Origin: Verrucomicrobiota bacterium
GTDB taxonomy: Bacteria; Verrucomicrobiota; Verrucomicrobiia; Chthoniobacterales; UBA10450
NCBI GenBank assembly: GCA_003219195.1
Contig: QHPX01000155.1
Coordinates: forward strand, 1 to 53,372
Length of the DNA stretch: 53,372 nucleotides
Direction: 5' to 3'
Shown: positions 25,888 through 34,698 of the stretch, piece by piece
Layout of the letters: each line of letters opens with the position of its first letter
How positions within the stretch are numbered: position 1 is the first letter of the stretch
Position numbers and translations under genes: made by a program
The notes under the pieces: generated by a model
The model's input: only the letters and a program-made list of their open reading frames with translations
The model's database searches: none
Told to the model about the DNA's origin: nothing

Positions 25888-25924
25888 TGTATCGGATGAG
25901 CGACTCAAAATCCGTGTATCGGAT
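25888..25924. promoter_or_regulatory. Direct repeat TGTATCGGAT upstream of the barrel gene
   Basis: TGTATCGGAT occurs at 25888-25897 and 25915-25924, 27 bases apart, 22 bases upstream of the DUF6268 start codon. The spacing is near 2.5 helical turns. Candidate regulator site; no regulator gene is nearby. Confidence 0.35.
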
Positions 25925-26051
25925 AAAAAATATTCTGGCAAGAAGCAATTCAAAAAAATGATAGAGCCCGCTCTCGCGACACTGATCGCGGTGCGGCCGA
26001 TTGTTCCCGCACAATTGCAAGGCTTCCTCTTACGTGCATTGTTTGGCCGCA

Positions 26052-26768
26052 ATGCTGTATCGCAAATCAATTCTGGCCGTATTGCTGGGGCTGATTTTTA
26101 TTTCCTTTTTCGGAACGCTTGCGGCGAGCGCGCGGATGTTCCCGCAAAATTACGACTGGCGTTACCGCGTCATTTCCAACCTGCTCTCGCCGCGCGACAA
26201 TCCAAATCATCATTGGCTTCCCGCTTGCGGAATGGCGCTCGCCGGATTGTTCATGCTGCCGTTCGCCGGATATTTGCAGCGGCATTTGGAAATAGCCTCT
26301 CCGCGGGTAGCGCGCGCAAGCGCCGGGGCGTTTGTCGCAGGAATTGTCGCGCTGATTTGCGCCTGCCTCGTTGTGCCACAGCACGCACATGCTCTGTTGG
26401 GAATTCGACGGCTGCACGAATTTCTTTCCCGTTCATCTGCGGCATTCTTGGCAATTGGAATGTTGTTCGGTTGCTGGTGCGCGTGGAAAGAACGCCGCTT
26501 TCGGGCGGGATTGTTTTGGACCTGGTCATTGGTGACACTGTTGCCGCTCGCGGGGATTTTCCTTAGCGAATCTTTGTTGCTGCTTACGCGATTCAAACCG
26601 TCGTGGGCGATGCCGATTTGCAGCGCCCTGCGACATTCCGTCTTCTGGCACTTAGGCTTTTGGGAATGGTCCGGCGCCGCGGCAGTGTTCGTCTTTCTTT
26701 GCGCGGCCGTTTTCTTAACGCCGCCGCAACCCACGTCACCGCGAAAAATCAGAACGCTATCCGGCTAA
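26052..26768 (+). CDS. DUF998-like six-helix membrane protein
   Basis: The 238-residue product from MLYRKSILAVLLGLIFISFF has about six membrane segments, with DWRYRVISNLLSPRDNPNHH after the first helix, a position where DUF998 proteins carry a conserved loop (ISxLG type). Function unknown. The ATG at 26052 starts right before helix 1; an in-frame ATG at 26001 would add a Cys/His-containing leader and is less likely. No obvious operon partner. Confidence 0.65.
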   Translation: MLYRKSILAVLLGLIFISFFGTLAASARMFPQNYDWRYRVISNLLSPRDNPNHHWLPACGMALAGLFMLPFAGYLQRHLEIASPRVARASAGAFVAGIVALICACLVVPQHAHALLGIRRLHEFLSRSSAAFLAIGMLFGCWCAWKERRFRAGLFWTWSLVTLLPLAGIFLSESLLLLTRFKPSWAMPICSALRHSVFWHLGFWEWSGAAAVFVFLCAAVFLTPPQPTSPRKIRTLSG

Positions 26769-27070
26769 GCCGCATCCTCGATCGCGCACGACAGCCGCGA
26801 TTTTCTCGTCACTTGGCATAACTTCTTGCCACTTGCGCCTCCCAAAGCCGACGCTGAGCTCGTTTTCGTGTGGACAAGACAGTCGGTTTCAGCGCCTGGT
26901 TAGGGTGTGCGTGTGGAATCATCAACAGCGTGAATGGCTGCCCAATAAAGCGATGTGTCGGGAGGGCATTTTTTTTTCTATTTGACGGGCCCTAAATGGG
27001 CACTACGTTCACTGGCTTTTTTGTGACAAACCCCTTGATTCTCCCCCGGAATTGCGTGGCTCTCGCCACG
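26769..27070. other. Intergenic stretch
   Basis: No gene, tRNA or clear repeat is visible in these ~300 bases. A T-run (TTTTTTTTTC near 26970) follows GGGAGGGCA without a proper stem. The region should hold the promoter of the PAP2 gene, but no confident -35/-10 pair stands out. Confidence 0.5.
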
Positions 27071-27718
27071 ATGAACCCACTCGCCACCACCGATCACGAG
27101 GTAGCGACCTGGTTCCATGCCCATTTGACAAACACCCTGGTCAGTGTGCTGCGGGCTTTCACGGACTTTGGTGCAGCGGAGTCAATCGGCGTGGTTCTTT
27201 TTTGCCTTGTGCTCTTTTTTATCTGGAAACGCTGGTGGCCTTCGCTGGTCACGTTGATCGTGGCGGTCCCCGGCGGCATGCTGCTCAATGAATGGGTTAA
27301 AATCCTCGTCCATCGACATCGGCCATTTTTGGAAGGTCCATTTGTGGACTGGTCGGGTTACAGTTTCGCCAGCGGCCATACCATCGGAGCGACTCTCCTT
27401 TATGGGCAACTCGCTTTGTTCGTTCTCCCGGCAATGAAAACGCGCCGCATGCGCGCTCTGACCATTTCCATGGCGACGTTGCTCGTTATCCTGGTCGGCT
27501 TTAGCCGCATTGCGTTGGGCGCGCATTATCTGACGGATGTGCTCGCGGGGATTGTTCTCGGTCTTGCCTGGTTGTCGTTTTGCCTGGTTATCCTCAAGCC
27601 GATGCGCCGCAGTGTCGTTTTGCCGACTTTAGTGCCGGAAATAGCGCCCGAAATCAGCGTGGCGATCCCTGTTCCCATCGAAAAGGCCGAGCCGCCCGTG
27701 CTGAATCGGTCGGTCTGA
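27071..27718 (+). CDS. PAP2-superfamily membrane phosphatase
   Basis: The 215-residue product contains the three phosphatase motifs: KILVHRHRPF, YSFASGHTIG and SRIALGAHYLTDVLAG, between about five membrane segments. Such enzymes remove phosphate from phosphatidic acid, phosphatidylglycerophosphate or undecaprenyl pyrophosphate at the periplasmic face. The ATG at 27071 (MNPLATTDHEVATW) is preferred to 26996, whose extra residues are not membrane-like. It precedes the HpnL-like gene by about 100 bases on the same strand. Confidence 0.88.
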   Translation: MNPLATTDHEVATWFHAHLTNTLVSVLRAFTDFGAAESIGVVLFCLVLFFIWKRWWPSLVTLIVAVPGGMLLNEWVKILVHRHRPFLEGPFVDWSGYSFASGHTIGATLLYGQLALFVLPAMKTRRMRALTISMATLLVILVGFSRIALGAHYLTDVLAGIVLGLAWLSFCLVILKPMRRSVVLPTLVPEIAPEISVAIPVPIEKAEPPVLNRSV

Positions 27719-27819
27719 GCAACCGGTTTCAACCGAGCGCGCATCGCTCCGGTTTAATTTTCGTGTAATTGCAATGAGCGCACCACGTCGCTCGCGCCCG
27801 AATTGTTTTTCAATGGACA

Positions 27820-28830
27820 ATGAAAACATCGGGTAAAATTAAGCTCACCCTTTACTTGTTTCTTTTCGCCGGAGCCGCGCTCTTCACAGTGTTGCTCATT
27901 CGCGAGGGCGTGCCGCAGGTTGGCGCCGCCGTTGCCAAGGCAGGCTGGGGCATTGCCGCAGTGGTTGCGTACCATTTTCTCGTGCCGGTGTTCCTCGACG
28001 CGGCAGCGTGGTGGTCGCTCTTTCCGAGATCGGATCGTTTGCCGCTGCACAAACTTTTTTGGATGCGTTGGGTTGGCGAATCGGTCAGCACACTTGTGCC
28101 CTCTGCCGCAGTCGGCGGCGACGTTGTGCGAGCGCGCCTGGCGGCGATCGATGGTGCACCGTTGTCGATCTCCGCGGCGAGCGTGATCGTGGACGTCACG
28201 CTCGGTGTTTTCACACAGGCCGGGTTTACGTTGTTAGGACTGCTGCTTATTGTCGATGTAACTGGACAGAAAAATTTCGTCGGTCCAACTTTGCTCGGCA
28301 CGCTCGTCGGCGTTCTTGCCGTGGCTGGGTTCTATTTCGTCCAGCGGCTCGGTATGTTCCGTTTTCTCGGGCTCATCATCGCGCGGCTAGCCAACTCGCC
28401 AGAGTGGCAGTCGCTCGTGCAAAGCGGTGAGACATTGGATCGAACCATTCGCGCGCTCTATACACGCCGGCGCGGTGTGGTCTTGTGCTGCGCGTGGACG
28501 ACTGTTTCGCTGGTCGGCGGCTCAGGCGAGATCTGGATTGCGCTTCACGCGCTCGGTCTGCAAGCGACACTGGTTAACGCGGTCATTCTGCAAAGCATGG
28601 TTTTGACGATTCGCTCGGTGGCCTTTCCCGTTCCCGGAGGCCTCGGCGTGCAAGAAGGCGGTTATCTTGTCGTCGGCAATCTGCTCGGCATTCCCGGAGA
28701 TGCCGCTTTTGCTTTGTCTTTGATCGCGAGAGTGCGCGAGCTGGCTCTCGGCATTCCGGGACTCATCACCTGGCAATGGATCGAAGGCAGCCGTTTGGTG
28801 CGCGCTCGTTTGGCCCGCGCGGGCCGATGA
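27820..28830 (+). CDS. HpnL/YbhN-like membrane protein (LPG synthase transmembrane family)
   Basis: The 336-residue product has about eight membrane segments and the family blocks GESVSTLVPSAAVGGDVVRA, RSVAFPVPGGLGVQEGGYLV and RVRELALGIPGLITW. These match the UPF0104 family, including HpnL linked to hopanoid loci. A role in hopanoid or lipid transport is inference, since no other hopanoid gene is in the window. Its 3' end overlaps the convergent kinase-like gene by 169 bases if both annotated stops are right. Confidence 0.8.
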   Translation: MKTSGKIKLTLYLFLFAGAALFTVLLIREGVPQVGAAVAKAGWGIAAVVAYHFLVPVFLDAAAWWSLFPRSDRLPLHKLFWMRWVGESVSTLVPSAAVGGDVVRARLAAIDGAPLSISAASVIVDVTLGVFTQAGFTLLGLLLIVDVTGQKNFVGPTLLGTLVGVLAVAGFYFVQRLGMFRFLGLIIARLANSPEWQSLVQSGETLDRTIRALYTRRRGVVLCCAWTTVSLVGGSGEIWIALHALGLQATLVNAVILQSMVLTIRSVAFPVPGGLGVQEGGYLVVGNLLGIPGDAAFALSLIARVRELALGIPGLITWQWIEGSRLVRARLARAGR

Positions 28831-29651
28831 AGCCCGAGTCGCCTGATTTCGGTGCGAAGTTTCTCCAGCCGCCGCGTTGCTTTCGCGGGCTTTGTGAAAT
28901 TCGTGCGCACCCCCCACCAAATCCACGCCAGACCGCCCGGCAGAACAAGCCGCTTTCTTAACTCGGCGATCACATCCGCTTCGCCGTACGCGTTTAGAAA
29001 ACAGAGCGCGAACGGCAGCCACTGCCGGCTCGAAACGATTCCCACCATGTCGAGTAAAAAGACAAGCAAATCGTCGGCGTGCCGCGCCGTGGTCGGCAGC
29101 GATTTTTCGTGCATGATTTCGAAGTCGATCAAGCGCGCTCGATCATTCTTCGCGTCATAAATGACATTGGTCGTGGTCGCGTCGCCGTGCGACCAACGGC
29201 CGCGAAATTCGTCGCTCCAAAAGTGATGGGCGCGATGAAATTCCTTGGCTGCCGCTGTTAGCATCCGCCCAGTCAGCGTGCCGCGGTTCATGTGGTCCCA
29301 AAGACTTTCGCCTGGCAGCTTGTCCTCGATCACCGTCCGTTCGCCCGAGGCAACCGCGCAAAAACGATGGCCATTAAGCATGTTGAAACATTTGATCTCC
29401 CAGCGACGCCACACTTTGACTTTGCTCAGGAAACGAATCGGAATGTTCCAGGTGCGAAAATAGAAATTGGCCAGATTGGCCATTTGCTCGCCGTGGACGT
29501 TGCGCCGCTTCAGCACCGCTGGCCGACCCTTGCGCAGTTTCTCCATGATCGAATTGATCTTTAACGCCTCGACCGCCGCGCTTGCGGCGTTAGACAAACC
29601 TTGGGGCACGAGACGCTCTTTTAAGTTGAACCCATTTTCCCAAAAAAACAT
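28662..29651 (-). CDS. Kinase-like protein (RIO/LPS-kinase-like fold)
   Basis: The 329-residue product has KVKVWRRWEIKCFN in the N-lobe, RWSHGDATTTNVIYD (catalytic loop, HGDxxxxN form) near residue 180 and RARLIDFEIMHE (metal-binding Asp). This is a protein-kinase-like phosphotransferase; LPS core or Kdo kinases and RIO kinases share the pattern. Substrate unknown. The start at 29651 (MFFWENGFNLKERL) is favoured over 29711. The C-terminal ~55 residues (AKRARTKRLPSIHCQVMSPG...) are antisense to the HpnL-like gene and look unstructured, so a stop-loss extension is possible. Confidence 0.65.
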   Translation of the reverse strand: MFFWENGFNLKERLVPQGLSNAASAAVEALKINSIMEKLRKGRPAVLKRRNVHGEQMANLANFYFRTWNIPIRFLSKVKVWRRWEIKCFNMLNGHRFCAVASGERTVIEDKLPGESLWDHMNRGTLTGRMLTAAAKEFHRAHHFWSDEFRGRWSHGDATTTNVIYDAKNDRARLIDFEIMHEKSLPTTARHADDLLVFLLDMVGIVSSRQWLPFALCFLNAYGEADVIAELRKRLVLPGGLAWIWWGVRTNFTKPAKATRRLEKLRTEIRRLGLHRPARAKRARTKRLPSIHCQVMSPGMPRASSRTLAIKDKAKAASPGMPSRLPTTR

Positions 29652-29839
29652 TTTCCCTCCCCGATTCGACGTGCCCAGCTTCAATAATTTCAAACCTTTC
29701 CGCGCGCGCAAGGTTGTGATCTCAATTTATGATGGCGAGAGCGCAATCATCTCGTAAATTTTCGTCACTTTTGCGGCGAGAAAAAATCTTTTTATGTCCG
29801 AACTTTAACAAGACCTCGCATCGCGTAAACTCCGCGTCA

Positions 29840-30454
29840 ATGACTCCCGAGCAACATCTCGCCGCGACTGATTCTCGCATGGCTGCGCTGATCGCACGCT
29901 CGCTTCGCTACAACATCAAATCGCCTGTGTCGACTCGACCTTTCGATGCTCTGGCCGAGTCGATTGCGTATCAACAACTTAGCGGAAAAGCTGCCGCGAC
30001 GATTTGGAGCAGAGTCCGCGCGCTTTACCCACGCCGAAAATATCTCGACCCAAAGCTCGTTCTCGAGACGCTGGATAAAAGGTTTCGCGCGGCCGGACTG
30101 TCGCGCAGCAAAATCGCGGCCTTAAAGGATCTTGCAGCCAAAACTTTGGACGGAACGGTACCCTCGGCCCGGGCGCTCGCGCGCATGACCGACGAGGAAA
30201 TTATTGCGCGCTTGACTACGGTGCGCGGGATTGGCCGCTGGACCGTCGAGATGCTTTTGCTTTTCGATCTTGCCCGGCCCGATATCTGGCCGGTGCACGA
30301 TTACGGAGTGCGCAAAGGTTTCGCGAAGACTTTCGGTCGCCGAAAACTTCCCACGCCCAAACAGCTTTTGAAGTTCGGCGAAAAATGGCGCCCCTATCGC
30401 TCGATCGCGGCTTGGTATTTCTGGCGCGCACTCGATAACCAAGGGCGCGCCTAA
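29840..30454 (+). CDS. DNA-3-methyladenine glycosylase II (AlkA-type, HhH-GPD)
   Basis: The 204-residue product contains DALAESIAYQQLSGKAAATI, the hairpin and Gly/Pro region LTTVRGIGRWTVEMLLLF and the catalytic Asp in IWPVHDYGVRKG. It lacks the N-terminal Ada-like and AlkA-N domains, as do the short bacterial MAG/AlkA proteins. It excises alkylated purines in base-excision repair. The ATG at 29840 is the family start; the frame open from 29729 adds non-conserved residues. Confidence 0.9.
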   Translation: MTPEQHLAATDSRMAALIARSLRYNIKSPVSTRPFDALAESIAYQQLSGKAAATIWSRVRALYPRRKYLDPKLVLETLDKRFRAAGLSRSKIAALKDLAAKTLDGTVPSARALARMTDEEIIARLTTVRGIGRWTVEMLLLFDLARPDIWPVHDYGVRKGFAKTFGRRKLPTPKQLLKFGEKWRPYRSIAAWYFWRALDNQGRA

Positions 30455-30619
30455 GCGTGACTACCGCCTTTTGGTCGCCGCTGCGAATTCGGCTGCTATA
30501 CGTGAATTACTTATGGCAATGCCGCAAACATCTTCGAAGGCGGTTTCCAAGGAGGCGATTGGAGCTGCGCGTGTGCGAGCTACCGGACTGGCAGACTGGC
30601 GCGATTGACTTTCCGCATT

Positions 30620-30635
30620 GCGTTTTATAAAACGC
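30620..30635. promoter_or_regulatory. Perfect 16-bp palindrome just upstream of the Yip1-family gene
   Basis: GCGTTTTATAAAACGC is fully self-complementary and ends 7 bases before the ATG at 30643. TTGACT at 30605 with TATAAA at 30626 could form a promoter with a short 15-base spacer overlapping the palindrome, so it may be an operator. Inference only. Confidence 0.35.
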
Positions 30636-30642
30636 CAATCTT

Positions 30643-31527
30643 ATGGCGATGATCCACGTTAGTCGGGGCGCAACAAGTCTGGGCGCATTTTCCGAGGAAG
30701 ACGTGCGCGAAGGACTTCGCGCCGGGCGTTTTGCTCCCACCGATCTCGGCTGGCGCGAAGGCATGGCAAGTTGGCAACCGCTCTCGCAATTTGCAGAGTT
30801 TGAGACGGCCCCGCCTGCCATGCCGCCTCCACCAACGGCGGTAACATCGACAATCTCCCCCGCGGTCGCAGGATCGACATCGGAGACTCCGGCCCCGGGC
30901 AGCGGATTGCCGTGGGACCACCGTCAGGAACGCGGCTTTTTCAACGCGTTTCTCGAAACACTGCAAATGATTTTAGGCAGACCGACCGATGCCTTCACCG
31001 CGATGAAGCGTGAAGGCGGATTGAGCGAGCCTCTGCTTTATGCGCTGATCGGAGGGAGCTTTGGCTTGATCGTCTATTTGATTTATAGCTTTGTGTTTCA
31101 ATCGCTTGGTATTTTTGCGAGTAGGAATAACCCGCTCCTTCACTTCGTCGGGATGGGAATCGGCTGGGTTTTGCTTCTGGTCTTTACCCCGCTCCTCATC
31201 GTAATCGGCGTCTTCATCAACGCGGCGATTCTGCACGTGTGTCTAATGATTGTGGGCGGTGCCAGGCAATCGTTTGAAACGACGTTTCGCGTCGTCTGTT
31301 TTTCCGGTGGCTCCGTTTCTCCGCTCATGGTCGTTCCACTTTGCGGCGCTCTTATCGTGGGAGTTTGGGGAATCGTCCTTCGCTGCATCGGCTTGGCCCG
31401 CGCTCACGAAACCGATACCGGCCGCGCGGTTTTGGCGGTGTTTCTTCCGCTGATCGTTTGTTGCGGAGCCGGGATTATCCTGGTCATATTATTTCCCGCG
31501 GCCATAGCCTTGAGTCACCACCACTGA
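30643..31527 (+). CDS. GYF_2 plus Yip1-domain membrane protein
   Basis: Residues 1-55 (MIHVSRGATSLGAFSEEDVREGLRAG, WREGMASWQPLSQF) match the GYF_2 domain; a Pro/Thr/Ala-rich linker runs to ~95; residues 110-290 have five membrane segments with FLETLQMILGRPTDAFTAMK and MKREGGLSEPLLYALIG, the Yip1 entry motif. Such bacterial fusions are of unknown role, perhaps in membrane organisation. It is followed after 9 bases by the DUF2752 gene, so the two are probably cotranscribed, a pairing seen elsewhere in these bacteria (from general knowledge). Confidence 0.85.
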   Translation: MAMIHVSRGATSLGAFSEEDVREGLRAGRFAPTDLGWREGMASWQPLSQFAEFETAPPAMPPPPTAVTSTISPAVAGSTSETPAPGSGLPWDHRQERGFFNAFLETLQMILGRPTDAFTAMKREGGLSEPLLYALIGGSFGLIVYLIYSFVFQSLGIFASRNNPLLHFVGMGIGWVLLLVFTPLLIVIGVFINAAILHVCLMIVGGARQSFETTFRVVCFSGGSVSPLMVVPLCGALIVGVWGIVLRCIGLARAHETDTGRAVLAVFLPLIVCCGAGIILVILFPAAIALSHHH

Positions 31528-31536
31528 TCCCGGGCG

Positions 31537-31962
31537 ATGCAGCTTTGTCGTCGTCAGCTCACTTTCGGCGAAACCGATCACGAGTTGATTTGGCTGAGCG
31601 TCTCGTTTGTGTCCCTCGCGGGTGCGGCGACCTGGTTTGCCGCTGGTTTACCATGGCCGCGCTGTCTATTTCACGATCTCACCGGCCTCCCCTGCGTCAC
31701 GTGTGGGGCGACGCGGTCGGCAATCGCGTTTTTTCATGGAGATTTTCCTTCGGCACTGAGCTGGAATCCGCTTGTCCTCGTCACGTTGTGCACATTGTCG
31801 ATCTTTAATGTTTATGCGTTTGTCGTTTTAATCACGCGCGCCCGGCGCTTACGAATCACGCGATTTACCGCCGCGGAGAAGAAATTCATTCGAGCCCTTG
31901 TCATAATTTTGTTTTTCGCGAACTGGAGTTATCTGCTTTTGCACTGGCGCAATTTCTCCTAA
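31537..31962 (+). CDS. DUF2752 membrane protein
   Basis: The 141-residue product carries CLFHDLTGLPCVTCGATRSA followed by FFHGDFPSALSWNPL, the diagnostic Cys-x2-Cys block of DUF2752, with three membrane segments. Function unknown; the family often neighbours Yip1/DUF4339 genes, as here. It ends 4 bases before the convergent M23 peptidase stop. Exact motif at 31796 (TLSIFN). Confidence 0.85.
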   Translation: MQLCRRQLTFGETDHELIWLSVSFVSLAGAATWFAAGLPWPRCLFHDLTGLPCVTCGATRSAIAFFHGDFPSALSWNPLVLVTLCTLSIFNVYAFVVLITRARRLRITRFTAAEKKFIRALVIILFFANWSYLLLHWRNFS

Positions 31963-31966
31963 ACGC

Positions 31967-32716
31967 TTAACGCATTCGCGCGCGTCCCACATCGTCTTCG
32001 GGCGCGCCGCGATGTGCCTCGATAAACGCCGTTGGATCCAACCGGCCGCGTGTGTCTGCGCGATAGCCTGGCCCAATGAACGGCGTGATGAATTCGCGCA
32101 TTTCAAAATGCAGATGCGCGAAATAACGGCCGCCGCCGGTTCCCACCGTTGCGATTTGCTGGCCGCGCCGAACATTGTTGCCCTTGTGCACCAGCATTGT
32201 TTGCACGTGGCCGTAGTACGATTGCACGTACTTGCGTTCGCCATTGATTGGCTCGCCAACCCTTGCGGGCTTTGTCGTTGTCGCTCGGCTCCCGCCGGCT
32301 CCATTTTCGATATAGGCGTGCAGGACAATGACGACATTGCCCCAGCTGGGGCCGCCATCGCGCGCCAGCAAAACGCGCCCGTCGGCGATGGCGTAGATCG
32401 GATCGCCCAGATCGCTGTTTTCGCCGCCGATTCCGTTCAAATCGTCGCCGAGGTGATGGTTTTCCGTGAACCGTTGGGCGTTGTAGCTCATCGCGCCGTT
32501 TTCGCTGCCGAGCGGAAAATCAAAACGCGCAGCGGTTGGAAGCGAGGCCAGCTCAAGCGGAGACGGAAGTCGAAACGCCGGATCAACATATTTCGGCCGC
32601 ATTAATTCCGGCCAAAGTCGGATGGCAAGCGTTGCCGCGAAGGAAAGAATGAACAGGGCAAAGATCGACAATGCGATCTTGAACGTGGTTCTCCCCTTGC
32701 CCGGACCGAGCTTCAT
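31967..32716 (-). CDS. Membrane-anchored M23-family metallopeptidase
   Basis: The 249-residue product starts MKLGPGKGRTTFKIALSIFALFILSFAATLAI, a signal anchor. The LytM-like domain shows HHLGDDLNGIGG (HxxxD zinc ligands), SYYGHVQTMLV, GQQIATVGTGG and HLHFEMR (HxH zinc ligands), so all catalytic residues are present. It would cut peptidoglycan peptides. The frame open to 32899 runs through the divergent epimerase gene; the ATG at 32716 leaves 15 bases between the two divergent starts, so at least one promoter lies inside the other gene. Exact motif at 32662 (LSIFAL). Confidence 0.85.
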   Translation of the reverse strand: MKLGPGKGRTTFKIALSIFALFILSFAATLAIRLWPELMRPKYVDPAFRLPSPLELASLPTAARFDFPLGSENGAMSYNAQRFTENHHLGDDLNGIGGENSDLGDPIYAIADGRVLLARDGGPSWGNVVIVLHAYIENGAGGSRATTTKPARVGEPINGERKYVQSYYGHVQTMLVHKGNNVRRGQQIATVGTGGGRYFAHLHFEMREFITPFIGPGYRADTRGRLDPTAFIEAHRGAPEDDVGRARMR

Positions 32717-32731
32717 CTTTACCCTCGCAGG

Positions 32732-33685
32732 ATGCGAATTCTCGTCACCGGCGGCGCTGGATTCATCGGCTCGCACCTGGTCGAAAAACTGCTCACGAGC
32801 GGTCATGACGTCGCCATCCTTGACGACTTCAATGATTTTTACGATCCGCAAATCAAGCGCGAGAACATCGCCGCCGTCTCCAGGGACGCGGCGGTCCACC
32901 CTGTCGATCTTCGCGACAGCGCGGCCGTGCGAAATTTATTTCATCAGAAAAAATTTGAGGCGATCGCGCATTTGGCCGCGCGCGCGGGAGTTCGGCCGTC
33001 AATCCTTCACCCGCAACTTTATTACGACACCAACGTCAACGGCACATTGCATCTGCTCGACGCCGGGCGCGTGACTGGGGTTGAGCGATTCATCTTTGCT
33101 TCCAGCTCATCGGTTTACGGCATTTCAAAAACGGTCCCCTTTTCCGAAGATCAACATCTTACCCAAACAATCAGTCCGTACGCGGCGACGAAAATCGCTG
33201 GCGAATTCCTCTGCTCCACTTTTTCGCACCTCTACCAAATGCGCGTCGTCGCGCTCCGTTACTTTACGGTTTACGGTCCGCGACAACGGCCCGATCTGGC
33301 TATTCATCAGTTCACAAGAAAGATTTACGCGGGTCAACCGATCGATCAGTTCGGCGACGGGTCCACGCGACGCGATTACACTTACATCGACGACATCATT
33401 CAGGGAACCGTCGCCGCGCTCGATTACGGGGGACCCTTGTTCGACATCTTCAATCTCGGCGAAAACGAAACCATCCAGCTCAAAGATTTGATCGCAGCGA
33501 TTGAAAATGCGCTCGGCAAAAAAGCGAAGATCAACCGGTTGCCCGAACAACCGGGCGACGTGCCGCTGACTTACGCTGACATTGCAAAAGCGAGGAAATT
33601 GCTTGGTTATGATCCATCGACCCGATTGAGCGATGGGTTGCCTCGCTTTATCGATTGGTTTCTTGGCTCGGGCCGCGCGAAATAA
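32732..33685 (+). CDS. NAD-dependent epimerase, UDP-glucuronate 4-epimerase type
   Basis: The 317-residue product has the Rossmann motif TGGAGFIGSHLVEKL, DDFNDFYDPQIKRENI, the catalytic Ser block FASSSSVYG and the YxxxK catalytic pair in SPYAATKIAGE, then YGPRQRPDLAIHQF. The DFNDYYDPxxKxxN segment and the end GYDPSTRLSDGLPRFIDWF are typical of UDP-GlcA 4-epimerases, supplying galacturonate for surface polysaccharides. It is followed 2 bases later by a sulfotransferase gene, suggesting sulfated glycans (inference). Exact motif at 32902 (PVDLR). Confidence 0.88.
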   Translation: MRILVTGGAGFIGSHLVEKLLTSGHDVAILDDFNDFYDPQIKRENIAAVSRDAAVHPVDLRDSAAVRNLFHQKKFEAIAHLAARAGVRPSILHPQLYYDTNVNGTLHLLDAGRVTGVERFIFASSSSVYGISKTVPFSEDQHLTQTISPYAATKIAGEFLCSTFSHLYQMRVVALRYFTVYGPRQRPDLAIHQFTRKIYAGQPIDQFGDGSTRRDYTYIDDIIQGTVAALDYGGPLFDIFNLGENETIQLKDLIAAIENALGKKAKINRLPEQPGDVPLTYADIAKARKLLGYDPSTRLSDGLPRFIDWFLGSGRAK

Positions 33686-33687
33686 AC

Positions 33688-34698
33688 ATGTCAATCTTGC
33701 AATTGCCGTTCGAGCAGCGCGCCTGTTTCATCGCCGGCCAGGCAAAATCCGGCACTACTTTGTTGGCTTCACTGCTCGACGGGCATCCTGAGTTGCTCGT
33801 TCTCCAGCAAGAGACAGCCTATTTTCCAACTGTGCTCACAAAATACGGCGAGCGCGGTCGGCGTGTGCAGTTTGATTATCTCACCGAACAATCGTTCTCG
33901 CGCGTTTTGTTCGGCGGTGAACCGAAGTGGAGAGAACACGAATATACCGGTTTTCCACAGCAGAAATTCCTCGAAACTTTTGAACGCGTTGCCTTCGATC
34001 CCGCGAATGCAGAGCGGGATTTGCTTGCGCTCATGGCCGAATCGTACGCTGCGACGTTCGATATTCCGCTCGGCGGGATCAAGCGCTGGATCGAGAAGAC
34101 GCCCGCGAACCGCAATCATATTCCAGCAATCTTCGCTCGTTTTCCGTACGCTAAACTTCTAGTCACGATGCGCGATCCGCGCGCGATCCTGGCAACGCAA
34201 ATCGCGCTGGAAAAAACGCGAAAGACGAGACGCTTCTCGGTTTACTACGTCATCGCGCATTGGCGCGTCGCCGCGAAATTGGCAAAGCGCGTCCGCGATG
34301 GCGAGATCTCCGGTTTGGTAATTCCGTACGAGCAGCTTGTGGCCGATCCTTCCATGTCGATGCAAAAAGTTTGTGATTATCTCGAAATCGGTTTCCATCC
34401 CGAGACCGTTCTCAAACCGACAAAGGTCGGCCGTTTCTGGTCGGGAAATTCAACCGCAGGTGTTGACTTTTCACAAATTAGCACTGAGCCAGCGACGCGC
34501 TGGAAGCGGCAATTGTCACATGCCGAAATTGGCTGGGTGGAATGGCATTGCCGCGATCTCATGCCGCAATTTGGCTACGAACCAAAGCTAAGCCGGCGCG
34601 CCTTGCGTTATTTTCTCAAACCAGTTCGCTTGGAGCGTCCGAAACAATATCTCAAGTCGCGCCTCTATTCGCTGCGCGACGACTGGATTCGGCGCTAA
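33688..34698 (+). CDS. Sulfotransferase family protein (Sulfotransfer_3 type)
   Basis: The 336-residue product has FIAGQAKSGTTLLASLLDGH, the PAPS 5'-phosphosulfate loop, and YAKLLVTMRDPRAILAT, the 3'-phosphate loop. It is unrelated in detail to the sulfotransferase at 10902. The ATG at 33688 follows the epimerase stop by 2 bases, supporting an operon that makes and sulfates a sugar polymer or lipid. The start codon region MSIL is a one-mismatch form of the window-wide motif (TGTCAATCTT). An in-frame ATG at 33655 within the epimerase gene is less likely. Confidence 0.85.
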   Translation: MSILQLPFEQRACFIAGQAKSGTTLLASLLDGHPELLVLQQETAYFPTVLTKYGERGRRVQFDYLTEQSFSRVLFGGEPKWREHEYTGFPQQKFLETFERVAFDPANAERDLLALMAESYAATFDIPLGGIKRWIEKTPANRNHIPAIFARFPYAKLLVTMRDPRAILATQIALEKTRKTRRFSVYYVIAHWRVAAKLAKRVRDGEISGLVIPYEQLVADPSMSMQKVCDYLEIGFHPETVLKPTKVGRFWSGNSTAGVDFSQISTEPATRWKRQLSHAEIGWVEWHCRDLMPQFGYEPKLSRRALRYFLKPVRLERPKQYLKSRLYSLRDDWIRR

